A stretch of 64,000 nt of DNA from Mesorhizobium sp. ES1-4 (lineage in GTDB: Bacteria > Pseudomonadota > Alphaproteobacteria > Rhizobiales > Rhizobiaceae). The notes below the pieces were generated by a model. The model saw only the letters and a program-made list of their open reading frames with translations, made no database searches and was not told the DNA's origin. Positions 1 to 9,060 of this stretch are shown piece after piece (position 1 is the first letter of the stretch; every line of letters begins with the position of its first letter). The position numbers were made by a program, and so were the translations under genes. The DNA is taken from contig NZ_JAIUGV010000008.1 of NCBI RefSeq assembly GCF_020164745.1, positions 124,001 through 188,000 on the forward strand, given 5' to 3'.

Positions 1-723
1 TCGGCGCCGCGCATCGTCCGGCTGGTCACCTATCTGCCCGGCCAGTTGCTGTCTCGCACCCCGACATCGGCGGCGCAGGACCGCAATCTCGGCATCTTCC
101 TCGCCCGGCTTGGGCGGGCACTGCGCGGCTTCTTCCATCCGGCCGCCGGCGGCGACCTTTTGTGGGACATCCGAAAGGTCGCCAAGACGCGGCCAATGCT
201 GGCTCACATCGCCGATATCCGTCACCGGGCGATGGTCGAGCGCGTCATCGACGCCTTCGAGCGACATGCCGCGCCTGTGATTCCCGGGCTGCGCGCGCAG
301 ATCGTCCACAACGACATGAATTCCTACAATGTGGTTATGGACGGCTCGCGGCCGGAAGTGGTCAGCGGCATCCTCGATTTCGGCGACATGATCCACTCGC
401 CGCTGATCTGCGATCTCGCCATCGGGGCCGTCTATCGCTGGCCGGCTGAAGGTCATCCGCTGGCGCCCGCGGCACGCTTTGTCGCCGGCTATCAATCGGT
501 ACAGCCGCTGGAGAGCGAAGAGCTGGGCATCCTCTTCCACCTCATTCGTGCCCGGCTTGCTCTCATCGCCAACATCGCCAGCTGGCAGGCGCAACGGTTC
601 CCGGCCAAACGCGACTATGTCCTGCGCCTCATCACCGAGGTCTGGGCCTCGCTGGAACGGCTGGACGAACTGTCGTCCGCGGATGCCCGCCGCTATTTTC
701 TCGATCATTCCAATCCGGAGTAG
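1..723 (+). CDS. Phosphotransferase, APH/choline-kinase fold (hydroxylysine-kinase-like), N-terminus cut by window edge
   Basis: The frame is open from base 1, so this is the C-terminal part (about 240 residues) of a larger kinase. The catalytic loop IVHNDMNSYNVVMD fits the HxDxxxxN pattern of aminoglycoside/choline kinases, and the following ILDFGDM supplies the Mg-binding DFG. An ATG at position 46 is internal, because LVTYLPGQLL just before it is typical family sequence. The stop is directly abutted by a class III PLP enzyme. In animals, kinases of this type (hydroxylysine kinase) pair with class III phospho-lyases. The pairing here suggests phosphorylation of a hydroxylated amine or amino acid followed by phospho-elimination, but the substrate is inference. 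Confidence 0.8.
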   Translation, partial: SAPRIVRLVTYLPGQLLSRTPTSAAQDRNLGIFLARLGRALRGFFHPAAGGDLLWDIRKVAKTRPMLAHIADIRHRAMVERVIDAFERHAAPVIPGLRAQIVHNDMNSYNVVMDGSRPEVVSGILDFGDMIHSPLICDLAIGAVYRWPAEGHPLAPAARFVAGYQSVQPLESEELGILFHLIRARLALIANIASWQAQRFPAKRDYVLRLITEVWASLERLDELSSADARRYFLDHSNPE

Positions 724-2025
724 ATGCTCGTGTCCCAGTCCTCGCCCGCAAGTGCCTCCGCCGATGCCGAGCGCGCGCTGCTCGAACGCCGCGCCAGGCT
801 GCTTGGGCCGACCTATCGCGCCTTCTACCGCAACCCGATCCATCTGGTGCGTGGCAGCGGTGTCTGGCTCTACGACGCCCATGGTCGCAAATTCCTCGAT
901 GCCTACAACAACGTCGCCTCGGTTGGACACTGCCATCCGCGCGTCGTCGAGGCCTTGTCGGGGCAGGCCGCAACGCTCAACACCCACACGCGCTATCTCA
1001 GCGAGATCATCCTCGACTACGCGGAAAAGCTGCTCGGCACGCTTCCGCCCCATCTCGGCCATGCCATGTTCACCTGCACCGGCAGCGAGGCCAACGACCT
1101 CGCCATCCGCATCGCCCAGCATTCGAGCGGCGGCACCGGCGTCATCGTCACCGACTTCGCCTATCATGGCGCCACCATCGCGACAGCACAGCTCTCGCCG
1201 GCGGCGGTCGGAGCCAAAGGCGTGCCCGCGCAGCATCGTACCGTGGCAGCGCCGGACACGTTCCGCGACCATGGCCACGCCGCGCGTGATTTCGCCGGAA
1301 ATATCGCCGCCGCCATCGAGGACATGCGCGCGCAAAACATCCGCCCGGCGGCGCTGCTGCTCGACTCCGCCTTTTCCAGCGACGGCATTTTCTTCCCCGA
1401 TGCTTCTGTCATGCGCGAGGCGGCGGATCACGTCAGGAAGGCCGGCGCCATCGTCATCGCCGACGAGGTCCAGTCCGGCTTCGGCCGGCTCGGCCAGGGC
1501 ATGTGGGGCTTCGCCAACTATGGCCTCGAGCCTGACATCGTCACCATGGGCAAACCGATCGGCGACGGACATCCGATGGGCGCGGTGATCGTGCGACCCC
1601 AACTGGTGAGCTCGTTCGGTTCGAACACCGGCTATTTCAACACGTTCGGAGGCAATCCGGTCACCGCCGCCGTCGGCATCGCCGTCCTCGAGGTGATCGA
1701 AGGCGAGGGGCTGATCGAGAATGCACGGATGGTTGGCGTCTATACACGCGACTTGCTCGATTCCTTGCAAGGCCGCCACAGCATGGTCGCCAACGTCAGG
1801 CACAACGGCCTCTATTTCGGCGTCGAGTTGACGGCGGAGGGCGATCAGGCGTTGGCCGCTGCCAAGACCTCATCCGTCGTCGAAACCATGCGCGAGGACG
1901 GCGTGCTGATCTCGTCCTGCGGTCCGCGCGGCAATGTGCTGAAGATCAGGCCGCCGCTGCCCTTTTCCAGGGACAATGCCGAGCAACTGGCCGAGACGCT
2001 CGACCGCGCACTGTCGAAATGGTGA
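724..2025 (+). CDS. Class III PLP-dependent aminotransferase or phospho-lyase
   Basis: 433 residues, full length for class III aminotransferases. IVIADEVQSGFGRLG near residue 247 holds the PLP-ring Asp, and TMGKPIGDGHPMGAV near residue 277 carries the Schiff-base lysine. FTCTGSEANDLAIR near residue 120 is the phosphate-binding part. The start codon follows the stop of the upstream kinase without a gap, so the two are probably co-translated. The GKPIGDGHPM version resembles the ethanolamine-phosphate/phosphohydroxylysine phospho-lyase branch more than omega-transaminases, which agrees with the kinase neighbour. Transamination of a diamine or amino acid remains possible. Confidence 0.85.
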   Translation: MLVSQSSPASASADAERALLERRARLLGPTYRAFYRNPIHLVRGSGVWLYDAHGRKFLDAYNNVASVGHCHPRVVEALSGQAATLNTHTRYLSEIILDYAEKLLGTLPPHLGHAMFTCTGSEANDLAIRIAQHSSGGTGVIVTDFAYHGATIATAQLSPAAVGAKGVPAQHRTVAAPDTFRDHGHAARDFAGNIAAAIEDMRAQNIRPAALLLDSAFSSDGIFFPDASVMREAADHVRKAGAIVIADEVQSGFGRLGQGMWGFANYGLEPDIVTMGKPIGDGHPMGAVIVRPQLVSSFGSNTGYFNTFGGNPVTAAVGIAVLEVIEGEGLIENARMVGVYTRDLLDSLQGRHSMVANVRHNGLYFGVELTAEGDQALAAAKTSSVVETMREDGVLISSCGPRGNVLKIRPPLPFSRDNAEQLAETLDRALSKW

Positions 2026-2040
2026 GTTGAGCGGGCGCAC

Positions 2041-2703
2041 ATGCTGAAGCTCGAACATCAAACCCTCAATGATCGCGCCTATGGCGCGCTCAAGCAGGAA
2101 TTGATTTCGGGCGGCTTCAGCCCGGGCCAGACGCTGGTCATCCGCAAGCTCGCCGAGACCTTTGGCATTTCGACCACACCGATCCGCGAGGCGCTGCAAA
2201 GGCTGGTCGCCGAGCGGCTTCTGGAAATGCAGAACAACCGCTCGATCATCGTGCCCTTGCTGTCGGCCTCCGCATTCGATGAACTGACCTTTATCCGCAT
2301 CGCCGTCGAGGGACTGGCGGGCGAGATGGCCGCGTCACGGATGACCGATGGCGGACTGATTGACATACAGGCGACGCTGGCCGGCATGCAGAGCGCCATC
2401 GAGGCCGGCGACGCCAAGGCCTATCTCTCGCTGAACGAAGCCTTCCATTTCGCCGTCTACCAGCATGCCGGCGCGCCGATCCTCTTGAACATGATCCGCG
2501 ACCTCTGGGGCCGGGTCGGCCCCTACCTGAAGCTGCTGATGCAGACCGACCGCTACATTCCGCAGTCGAACGACGCGCATCACAGGATTGTCGCCGCGTT
2601 GGAGCAGCGCAATGGGCTAGCCGTCCGGGCTTCCCTTGAACAGGACATCGCCGTGGCGGCCGCGGTTCTCGCGGAAATCTTCGCGCCGACTGGTGGGGGA
2701 TAG
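2041..2703 (+). CDS. GntR-family transcriptional regulator (FCD type)
   Basis: 220 residues. The N-terminal winged helix-turn-helix reads LVIRKLAETFGISTTPIREALQRL, and the C-terminal all-helical FCD ligand domain has the usual metal-type residues (LNEAFHFAVYQHAG, then DAHHRIVAALE). It lies 15 bases after the PLP enzyme and just before an FAD-dependent dehydrogenase, all on one strand. It is therefore probably the local regulator of this catabolic module, with an organic-acid effector. Target operator not identified. Confidence 0.88.
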   Translation: MLKLEHQTLNDRAYGALKQELISGGFSPGQTLVIRKLAETFGISTTPIREALQRLVAERLLEMQNNRSIIVPLLSASAFDELTFIRIAVEGLAGEMAASRMTDGGLIDIQATLAGMQSAIEAGDAKAYLSLNEAFHFAVYQHAGAPILLNMIRDLWGRVGPYLKLLMQTDRYIPQSNDAHHRIVAALEQRNGLAVRASLEQDIAVAAAVLAEIFAPTGGG

Positions 2704-2711
2704 GATTGGCA

Positions 2712-4106
2712 ATGTCGACTGAAGCAGAACGACTTCTGTCCGCTCTTGGCGGTAGGCTGGGCGCGGGCGGCGTGCTCGCCGGCTCCGACGTCGACCAGCG
2801 CTATCGGGACGATCCCGACGGCAAGCTCGGAACGCATCCCGAAATGGTGCTGCGCCCACGCGATACCGAGGGTGTCGCGGCGGCACTCGCCGCGTGCAAC
2901 GCTCTTGGCCAGCCGGTCGTCGTCCAGGGCGGACGCACCGGTTTGGCCGGCGGCGCGCGCGTCCAGCCGGGCGAGATCGTGCTGTCGCTGGAGCGCATGA
3001 CTGGCCTCGCCGCTCCGGACACTCAGGCAGCCACCATCGTGGCCGAAGCCGGCGCGACACTGCAGGCGGTGCAGGAGGCGGCCGACGGCGTCGGGCTGAT
3101 GTTCGGTGTCGATATCGGCGCGCGCGGCTCCGCCACGGTCGGCGGCAACATCGCCACCAATGCCGGCGGCATCCGCGTGCTGCGCTACGGCATGTACCGG
3201 GCGCAGGTGCTGGGGCTTGAGGCCGTGCTTGCCGATGGCAGCATCCTGACTTCGCTCAAGGGCCTGCCCAAGGACAATTCCGGCTACGACCTCGGCCAGC
3301 TCTTTATCGGCGCGGAAGGGACGCTTGGCGTCGTCACCCGCGCCGCGCTCAGGCTGCATCCAAAGCCCGCATCCGAGGTGAACGCCTTCTGCTCGCTGCC
3401 TTCGCTCGATGCGGCGATCGCTTTGCTTGGGCTGCTGCGGCAAAAGCTCGGTCCGTTGCTGTCCGCCTATGAGGTCAACTTCGCGCCGCTCTATGACGTC
3501 ATGGCCGCCAGCATGGCCATGCCGGCGCCATTGCCGGCAGGCTCACCGCTCTATGTGCTGGCCGAAATCCAGGGCAGCGAGCCCGAACGCGACGCTGAGC
3601 GCTTCGCCGAGGTCCTGATGCAGGCGGTCGAGGATGGCGTCATCAAGGATGTCGTCGTCTCGCAGTCGCCGCGCGAATTCCGCGCGCTCTGGGATGTGCG
3701 CGAAGACGCCAACCGCGTCCTGTTTTCGATGAAAGGCCTGATCAGCGTCGACATCAGCATTCCGCTGGCGCGAATGGGAGCGTTCCTTGACGAAGCGGAT
3801 GCCGCCATTCATGCCGTCGATCCCGGCGCGGAGGTCTATGTCTTCGGCCATCTTGGGGACGGCAATTTGCACTATCAGGTCCTGACCGTCGATCCGGCGG
3901 CGGCATATGGCATCATCTATCGCGGCGTGGCGGCGGCCGGAGGCGGCGTCTCGGCCGAGCACGGCATCGGCCTCGACAAGAAGCAATGGCTGCACCTGGT
4001 GCGCAGCGACGCCGAAATCGGGGCGATGCGGAGACTGAAGACGGCGTTCGACCCAAAGAACATTCTGAATCCGGGACGAGTCTTCGACCTCTGCCCAGTA
4101 GCTTGA
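2712..4106 (+). CDS. FAD-binding 2-hydroxyacid dehydrogenase (GlcD / D-2-hydroxyglutarate dehydrogenase family)
   Basis: 464 residues from the ATG at 2712, preceded by AGGA at 2702-2705; a TTG at 2706 is the alternative. The N-terminal FAD-binding domain has the PP-loop (VVVQGGRTGLAGGARV) and NIATNAGGIRVLRYGMYR. The C-terminal domain has GHLGDGNLHYQV and SAEHGIGLDKKQWL, the metal/substrate His motifs of D-lactate and D-2-hydroxyglutarate dehydrogenases. It probably oxidises a D-2-hydroxyacid and passes electrons to a quinone or electron-transfer flavoprotein. Its stop lies only three bases from the convergent permease stop. With the upstream kinase and PLP enzyme it could finish a lysine-type pathway via 2-hydroxyglutarate; that link is inferred. 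Confidence 0.85.
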   Translation: MSTEAERLLSALGGRLGAGGVLAGSDVDQRYRDDPDGKLGTHPEMVLRPRDTEGVAAALAACNALGQPVVVQGGRTGLAGGARVQPGEIVLSLERMTGLAAPDTQAATIVAEAGATLQAVQEAADGVGLMFGVDIGARGSATVGGNIATNAGGIRVLRYGMYRAQVLGLEAVLADGSILTSLKGLPKDNSGYDLGQLFIGAEGTLGVVTRAALRLHPKPASEVNAFCSLPSLDAAIALLGLLRQKLGPLLSAYEVNFAPLYDVMAASMAMPAPLPAGSPLYVLAEIQGSEPERDAERFAEVLMQAVEDGVIKDVVVSQSPREFRALWDVREDANRVLFSMKGLISVDISIPLARMGAFLDEADAAIHAVDPGAEVYVFGHLGDGNLHYQVLTVDPAAAYGIIYRGVAAAGGGVSAEHGIGLDKKQWLHLVRSDAEIGAMRRLKTAFDPKNILNPGRVFDLCPVA

Positions 4107-4109
4107 ATC

Positions 4110-4910
4110 TCAGTTCCGTTCCGTCGCCATCTGCCTGGGGATCAGAAAACGGGCGGCGAGCACGCAGAGCAGCACGGTGAACATCAGGATCAGCGCCACC
4201 AGCGCATTGATGTCGGGGGAAAAACCAAGCCGCATCATCGCCCACAGCCTGACCGGCAGCGTGCTTTGTGTGCCGGTGACCAGGATGGTGATCATGGTTT
4301 CGTCGAACGACAGCGCGAAGGCCAGGATGGCGCCGCCGATCATGGCGCTCGATAGGTTCGGCAGGATGATGCGCCAGAAGGTCTGCCACCCCGTCGCGCC
4401 GAGATCGTAGGATGCTTCCACCAGCGTACGGCTCATCGACTGCAGCCGCATCAGCACCGTGCGATAGACGATCGCCAGCACGAAGACCGTATGGCCGATG
4501 ACGACGGTCAGCAGCGAGCGTTCGAGGCCGATCTCGCGAAAGAAGATCAGGAGCGCCAGGCCGCTGATGACAGGCGGCATCAGGAACGGCAGGAAGATGA
4601 TGAACTGCAGGTAAGAGCGCCCCGAGCGCCGGCCGTGATAGTAGAGCGCAAGCAGCGTTCCGCTGATCACCGAGAGCACGACGGTACAGAGGCCAACGAT
4701 CAGCGTGGTGCGCAAGGCGGCCAGAATCTCATGGTTTCCAGCCAGCGTCACATAGGTCGAAAGGGTGGGCGACGACCAGTCGACATTGCCATGTGAAATG
4801 GTGAAGAACGACGACACGATCGGCACGAACAGCGGGCTGTAGAGCAGCACCGCGACCAGCGCCGTGATCGCGGCCAGGAAGATCGTGGAAGGCCGGGGCA
4901 GCGCGATCAT
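4110..4910 (-). CDS. ABC transporter permease, PotC type
   Basis: 266 residues with about six hydrophobic segments. The permease signature is EASYDLGATGWQTFWRIILPNLSSAMIGG, the EAA loop that contacts the ATPase. Last gene of a PotDABC-like set; its start overlaps the stop of the neighbouring permease by four bases, suggesting coupled translation. The family usually imports polyamines, other small cations or metals, but this copy follows sugar-acid genes, so the cargo is uncertain. Confidence 0.9.
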   Translation of the reverse strand: MIALPRPSTIFLAAITALVAVLLYSPLFVPIVSSFFTISHGNVDWSSPTLSTYVTLAGNHEILAALRTTLIVGLCTVVLSVISGTLLALYYHGRRSGRSYLQFIIFLPFLMPPVISGLALLIFFREIGLERSLLTVVIGHTVFVLAIVYRTVLMRLQSMSRTLVEASYDLGATGWQTFWRIILPNLSSAMIGGAILAFALSFDETMITILVTGTQSTLPVRLWAMMRLGFSPDINALVALILMFTVLLCVLAARFLIPRQMATERN

Positions 4911-5779
4911 ACCGACGTCCCCCGGCTGCGTCCAAACCGTTCGCCGACGAGAATGGCGGCGATCACCACGATCGCCAGTGCCACCGACAGCGCCGCGCCA
5001 AACGGCCAGTTGTAGGCGGTGCCGAACTGGCTGTAGAGGATGCGGCCGAAGGTGAAGCCGCTGATCCCGCCGACCATCTGCGGGGTCAGGAAATCGCCGA
5101 TCGCCAGCACGAAGACGAAGCTCGCCGCCGAGGCGACCCCGGGCATGCTGAGCGGCAAGGTGATGCGCAGGAACGTCTGCAAGCCGCTGGCGCCCAGATC
5201 ATCCGAGGCACGCAGCAGGGTTTGCGGAATCCGCTCCAGCGACAGGAAGATGGGCAGGATGGCGAAGGGGATCAAAAGCAGGCTCAGCGTCAGAAGGATG
5301 GCGTTCATGTTGAACACGAAAAGTGTCGATGGCTGGTCCAGGATGCCGAGCGCCACCAGCGCCTTGTTGAGGAAGCCGTTGAGGCCGAGGATGCTGCGGA
5401 TCGCGTAGATCTTGATTACGTAGCTCATCAGCAGCGGCACCAGGAGCAGCATCAGCAAGGCGTAACGCCAGCGCCCTTTCAGCGTCGTCAGGAAATAGGC
5501 GGCGGGATAGGCGAGGAGGATGCAGATCACCGCCACCGACACACACAGCACGATGGTGTTCCAGAATACCGGCAGAAAGATCGGATCGGTGAAGAACCTG
5601 GCATAGTTGCCGAGCGTCGGTACATGGACGATCGTGCCCTGGTCGACGCTGAAGAAGCTGTAGACCAGGAAGATCGCCAGCGGCACGAGGACGAAGATCA
5701 CCGGCAAGGCGAAGGCCAGCATCGTCACCAACCGCGACAACAGCCGCTCCGCGGAATCTGTCGAGCCGGCTCCGCTCAT
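4907..5779 (-). CDS. ABC transporter permease, PotB type
   Basis: 290 residues. A hydrophobic N-terminal helix is followed by five further membrane segments, and the EAA loop reads RASDDLGASGLQTFLRITLPLSMPG. Both ends overlap neighbouring genes by four bases (ATPase upstream, second permease downstream). With the PotC-like partner it forms the heterodimeric membrane channel of a spermidine/putrescine/iron-family importer. Confidence 0.9.
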   Translation of the reverse strand: MSGAGSTDSAERLLSRLVTMLAFALPVIFVLVPLAIFLVYSFFSVDQGTIVHVPTLGNYARFFTDPIFLPVFWNTIVLCVSVAVICILLAYPAAYFLTTLKGRWRYALLMLLLVPLLMSYVIKIYAIRSILGLNGFLNKALVALGILDQPSTLFVFNMNAILLTLSLLLIPFAILPIFLSLERIPQTLLRASDDLGASGLQTFLRITLPLSMPGVASAASFVFVLAIGDFLTPQMVGGISGFTFGRILYSQFGTAYNWPFGAALSVALAIVVIAAILVGERFGRSRGTSV

Positions 5780-6879
5780 GCCAGCACCAGATGGCCTTCG
5801 TGCGGCGCAAATGAAAGTGAGACCGTCTCGCCTGACTTGAGCACGCTGCCGCCGATCCGGCTCGGCATGCGCAGCCGCAGGCGTTGCGAGGCATTATCGG
5901 CACCCGCCGCGATCGTGGCGACGGTGGATGAACCGGCAAAAGCCAAGTCGGCGATGGTACCGGAAAAGCGGTTGCCGCTGTCCGTTGCATCCGCAAGATG
6001 CAAGGCTTCCGGACGGAACGCCGCGAAGGCGCTGGCGCCATCGGGAGCGGCCTTGAGATGCGGCTGGCCGCCGATCGAGCAGACCAGGCGTCCGAGCGCC
6101 GTCTCGATCGGTCGCTGCTCGCCCTGCACGGGGCCGAGCTTTCCTGCCACCAGATTGTTCTCGCCGAAGAAGCGCGCCACGAATTCGCAATTCGGTTTGT
6201 AGTAAAGCTCATGCGGCGTGCCGAGCTGGCGGATATGGCCAGCCTGCATGACGCAGATCCGGTCGGCCATGCCGATGGCTTCTTCCTGGTCGTGTGTGAC
6301 GAACAGGAAGGTGGTCTTGATTTCGCGCTGGATGGATTTGAGGAACTCCTGCATCTGCCGGCGCAATTCGAGGTCCAGTGCCGCGAGCGGCTCATCGAGC
6401 AGGATCAGGCGCGGCTGGCAGATCAGCGCCCGGGCGAGCGCAACGCGCTGCCGCTGGCCGCCGGAAAGCTGCGATGGGAAACGCTCGGCAAAGAGCCCGA
6501 GCTGCACAAGATCGAGAGCTTCTCCGACACGCCGCGCGATCTCCGTGCGCTTGAGATGCCGCACCGAAAGCCCGTAGCCGACATTGCCGGAAACGGTCAT
6601 ATGCGGGAACAGCGCATAATCCTGGAACACGGTGTTGAACGGCCGCCGGTTGATCGGCATGCGGCTGATGTCTTCGCCGTCCAGCCGGATTTCGCCCGAG
6701 GTCAACGGCTCCAGCCCGCCGATCAGCCGCAGGACCGTGGTCTTGCCCGAACCCGACGGCCCAAGAACGGTGAGGAATTCGCCGTCCCGGATCGACAGGT
6801 CGATGTCGTGCAGCACGGGAACCGTGCCGTAGGCTTTCGAAACGGACCGCAGCGTCAAGAGGTCGGTGTTCTGGTTCAT
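5776..6879 (-). CDS. ABC transporter ATP-binding protein, PotA type
   Basis: 367 residues. Walker A GPSGSGKTT at about residue 40, signature LSGGQRQRVALARAL, Walker B LILLDEPLAALD and the switch His in FVTHDQEEA are all present. A C-terminal TOBE-like beta domain follows (AFRPEALHLADATDSGN), as in PotA/FbpC/MalK-type subunits. It lies between the solute-binding protein and the two permeases in a DABC order and energises that importer. Confidence 0.93.
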   Translation of the reverse strand: MNQNTDLLTLRSVSKAYGTVPVLHDIDLSIRDGEFLTVLGPSGSGKTTVLRLIGGLEPLTSGEIRLDGEDISRMPINRRPFNTVFQDYALFPHMTVSGNVGYGLSVRHLKRTEIARRVGEALDLVQLGLFAERFPSQLSGGQRQRVALARALICQPRLILLDEPLAALDLELRRQMQEFLKSIQREIKTTFLFVTHDQEEAIGMADRICVMQAGHIRQLGTPHELYYKPNCEFVARFFGENNLVAGKLGPVQGEQRPIETALGRLVCSIGGQPHLKAAPDGASAFAAFRPEALHLADATDSGNRFSGTIADLAFAGSSTVATIAAGADNASQRLRLRMPSRIGGSVLKSGETVSLSFAPHEGHLVLA

Positions 6880-6954
6880 GGACTATTCTCGCATACGCTT
6901 CGGCGGTCCGGAACGTCCGGGCCGCCGCTGTTTCGAAGTCACGCGTGGAAAGGA

Positions 6955-7977
6955 TCAGGGCGTCGCCTTGACCTCGTTCCACATGTCCGAACGCTTGAGC
7001 GGGTCTTCGACATTGTTGAGCCAGACCAGCTTGTCGTTGCCGCCGGCGCTGCTTGACTCGACCACGGTGTTTCCGAAGCCGGTACGCTCGGAAAGCTCGC
7101 CGCCGATCTTCTTGCTCAGCATGAAGTCGATCCACTTCTCGGCCGCCGCATTGTCGCGGACACCTTTGGAGATCACCCAGTTGTCGAGCCAGGCAAGCGC
7201 GCCTTCGCTCGGGTTGACGTAGGCGACGTGGGCGCCGATCTTCTGCAGCGCCTTGACCTGCTGCTGGCCATAATTGGCCCAGATCAGAGCAACGTCATTG
7301 TTCTGGTAGATCTGCTGCGCCTCGTCGGCGGTGGTGTAGAAGCTCAGCACGTTGCGCTTGAGCTCGACCAGCTTGGCCTTGACCGCCGCCATCTGCTCAG
7401 CGTCGAGGTTGAACGGATCCTTGTAGCCGAGCGTCAGCGCGGTGAACGAGAAATTGTGCTCGCCATTGTCATAAGCCAGGATCTTGCCCTTGTAGGCCGG
7501 ATCCCACAGGACCGACATCGAGGTCGGCGCCGGCTTGACCTTGTCGGTGTCATAGATCAGCCCGATGGAATCGAAGCAGAACGGAATGCCGTAGACCTTG
7601 CCGTCCTTGGTGTCGCCGCTCACCTGGGACAGGTCGCGGAAGCGCGGCAGCACGTCCTTCTGGTTAGGCAGTTTCGTGATGTCGATTGGCGACACCAGGT
7701 CGGCCTTGATGTAGCGCTGCAACTGGGCGGTGTTGACGGCGAAGACATCGAAGTCCTGCCCTTCGCTGCCCTTGATCTTGGCCCAGATCTCGTCATCGCT
7801 GCCGATGAACACCACATCGACGCCGATGCCGGTGCTGGCGGTGAAGTCCTTCACCCAGTCAGCGTCCGCATAGCCGTCCCAGGCCAGAACCCGAAGGTTG
7901 GCGGCGAATGCGGCCGAGGTCATCAGGCCGATGCCCAGGCCGATCGCCATTTTCAGAAACAGTCTTTTCAGTCCCAT
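6955..7977 (-). CDS. ABC transporter periplasmic substrate-binding protein, PotD type
   Basis: 340 residues. The Sec signal peptide is KRLFLKMAIGLGIGLMTSAA, followed by a predicted cleavage near AFA. The mature start NLRVLAWDGYADADWVKDF and the hinge sequence GIPFCFDSIGLIYDTDKV are typical of the PotD/PotF group. A purine-rich GGGAGA just upstream serves as ribosome site. It lies 51 bases downstream of the AraD1-like gene on the same strand, so it may be transcribed with the pentonate pathway. That would fit import of a sugar acid or lactone, although the family normally binds polyamines. Confidence 0.88.
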   Translation of the reverse strand: MGLKRLFLKMAIGLGIGLMTSAAFAANLRVLAWDGYADADWVKDFTASTGIGVDVVFIGSDDEIWAKIKGSEGQDFDVFAVNTAQLQRYIKADLVSPIDITKLPNQKDVLPRFRDLSQVSGDTKDGKVYGIPFCFDSIGLIYDTDKVKPAPTSMSVLWDPAYKGKILAYDNGEHNFSFTALTLGYKDPFNLDAEQMAAVKAKLVELKRNVLSFYTTADEAQQIYQNNDVALIWANYGQQQVKALQKIGAHVAYVNPSEGALAWLDNWVISKGVRDNAAAEKWIDFMLSKKIGGELSERTGFGNTVVESSSAGGNDKLVWLNNVEDPLKRSDMWNEVKATP

Positions 7978-8028
7978 TTTAATCTCCCATTTTCTTTCTG
8001 GTGGACCGTGATTTCCGGACTTTCGCCG

Positions 8029-9027
8029 TCACAACCGGGTGACGGTGACCAGTCCTTCGTCCGGCACCTTTTCCATCCGGTTGCGCAGTGGTTTGCCGAA
8101 TGCCGGTGCCTGGATTTCATACTCGTCGCCGGGAGCCGTCTGGACGCCGGAGGCGTAGCTCATCACCGCCGCGCCGAAGAAATAGGCGTGCAGGTCGCCT
8201 GGCCGGCGATGCATCGGGTAGCGGAAATGGTAGTGTTCGAGATTGGCGATCGAGTGCGACATGTGTGCTTCGCCCGACAGGAACTCCTGTTCCCAGATGA
8301 CGGCGCCGTCGCGCGTGATGCGGGAATGACCGCGCACTTCTTCCGGCAGATCGCCGATCAGCAGCTCCGGGCCGATCGAACAGGAACGGAGCTTGGAATG
8401 GGCGAGATAGAGGTAGTTCTCGCCCTCCGTCACGTGGTCGGAATATTCGTTTCCGAGCGCATAGCCGATGCGATAGGGATGACCGTCCGGTCCGTTGAGA
8501 TAGAGCCCCACGATCTCGGCTTCCTCGGCTCCGGCCTTTGCGAATGCCGGCATCGGCAGCGGCGCGCCGGGCGGCACGACGCATGTGCCGACGCCCTTGA
8601 AGAACCATTCGGGCTGGATGCCGATCTTGCCTGCGCCGGGCTTGCCTCCCTCCAACCCCATACGAAAGATCTTCAGGGAGTCGGATTCCGCGGCGCCTTC
8701 GCCATGGGTCAGCACATGCATCTGGTTTCGCGCGGCCGCACTTCCGGTATGGGTGAGGCCGGTGCCGGTGACCAGGAATCGTGCCGGTTCCGGATGGTCG
8801 ACGGGAGCGAGCACGCGGCCATCGCGCAACAGCTCGTCATAGTCGACGGATGCCGTGCCTGTGCGCTTCTCGACCAGCGACGCGATGGACGCACCCTGCG
8901 CGATTGCCGCTTGCGCCAATTCCAGCACGCTGCTGGTCTCGTCGAGCGGATGCAGGCGATTGCCATCGTCGGAGACGCGGCCGACGAGCCTGCCGCTATC
9001 GAGCGTTGTGTACTGAACAAGACGCAT
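8029..9027 (-). CDS. AraD1/GguC-like FAH-fold enzyme (2-keto-3-deoxy-pentonate dehydratase candidate)
   Basis: 332 residues, starting MRLVQYTTLDSGRLVG as in rhizobial AraD1/GguC proteins. The C-terminal half has the fumarylacetoacetase-like fold with acidic metal ligands around GAEEAEIVGLYLNG and YALGNEYSDHVTEGENY. Members of this fold in Weimberg-type pathways (for example Caulobacter XylX) dehydrate 2-keto-3-deoxy-pentonate to 2-ketoglutarate semialdehyde. It directly follows the XylB-like and IlvD-like genes, in the order such a pathway needs. Which pentose it serves is not settled. Confidence 0.8.
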   Translation of the reverse strand: MRLVQYTTLDSGRLVGRVSDDGNRLHPLDETSSVLELAQAAIAQGASIASLVEKRTGTASVDYDELLRDGRVLAPVDHPEPARFLVTGTGLTHTGSAAARNQMHVLTHGEGAAESDSLKIFRMGLEGGKPGAGKIGIQPEWFFKGVGTCVVPPGAPLPMPAFAKAGAEEAEIVGLYLNGPDGHPYRIGYALGNEYSDHVTEGENYLYLAHSKLRSCSIGPELLIGDLPEEVRGHSRITRDGAVIWEQEFLSGEAHMSHSIANLEHYHFRYPMHRRPGDLHAYFFGAAVMSYASGVQTAPGDEYEIQAPAFGKPLRNRMEKVPDEGLVTVTRL

Positions 9028-9060
9028 GAAATACCCTTCTTCCCTTTGAGGCTATACCGG

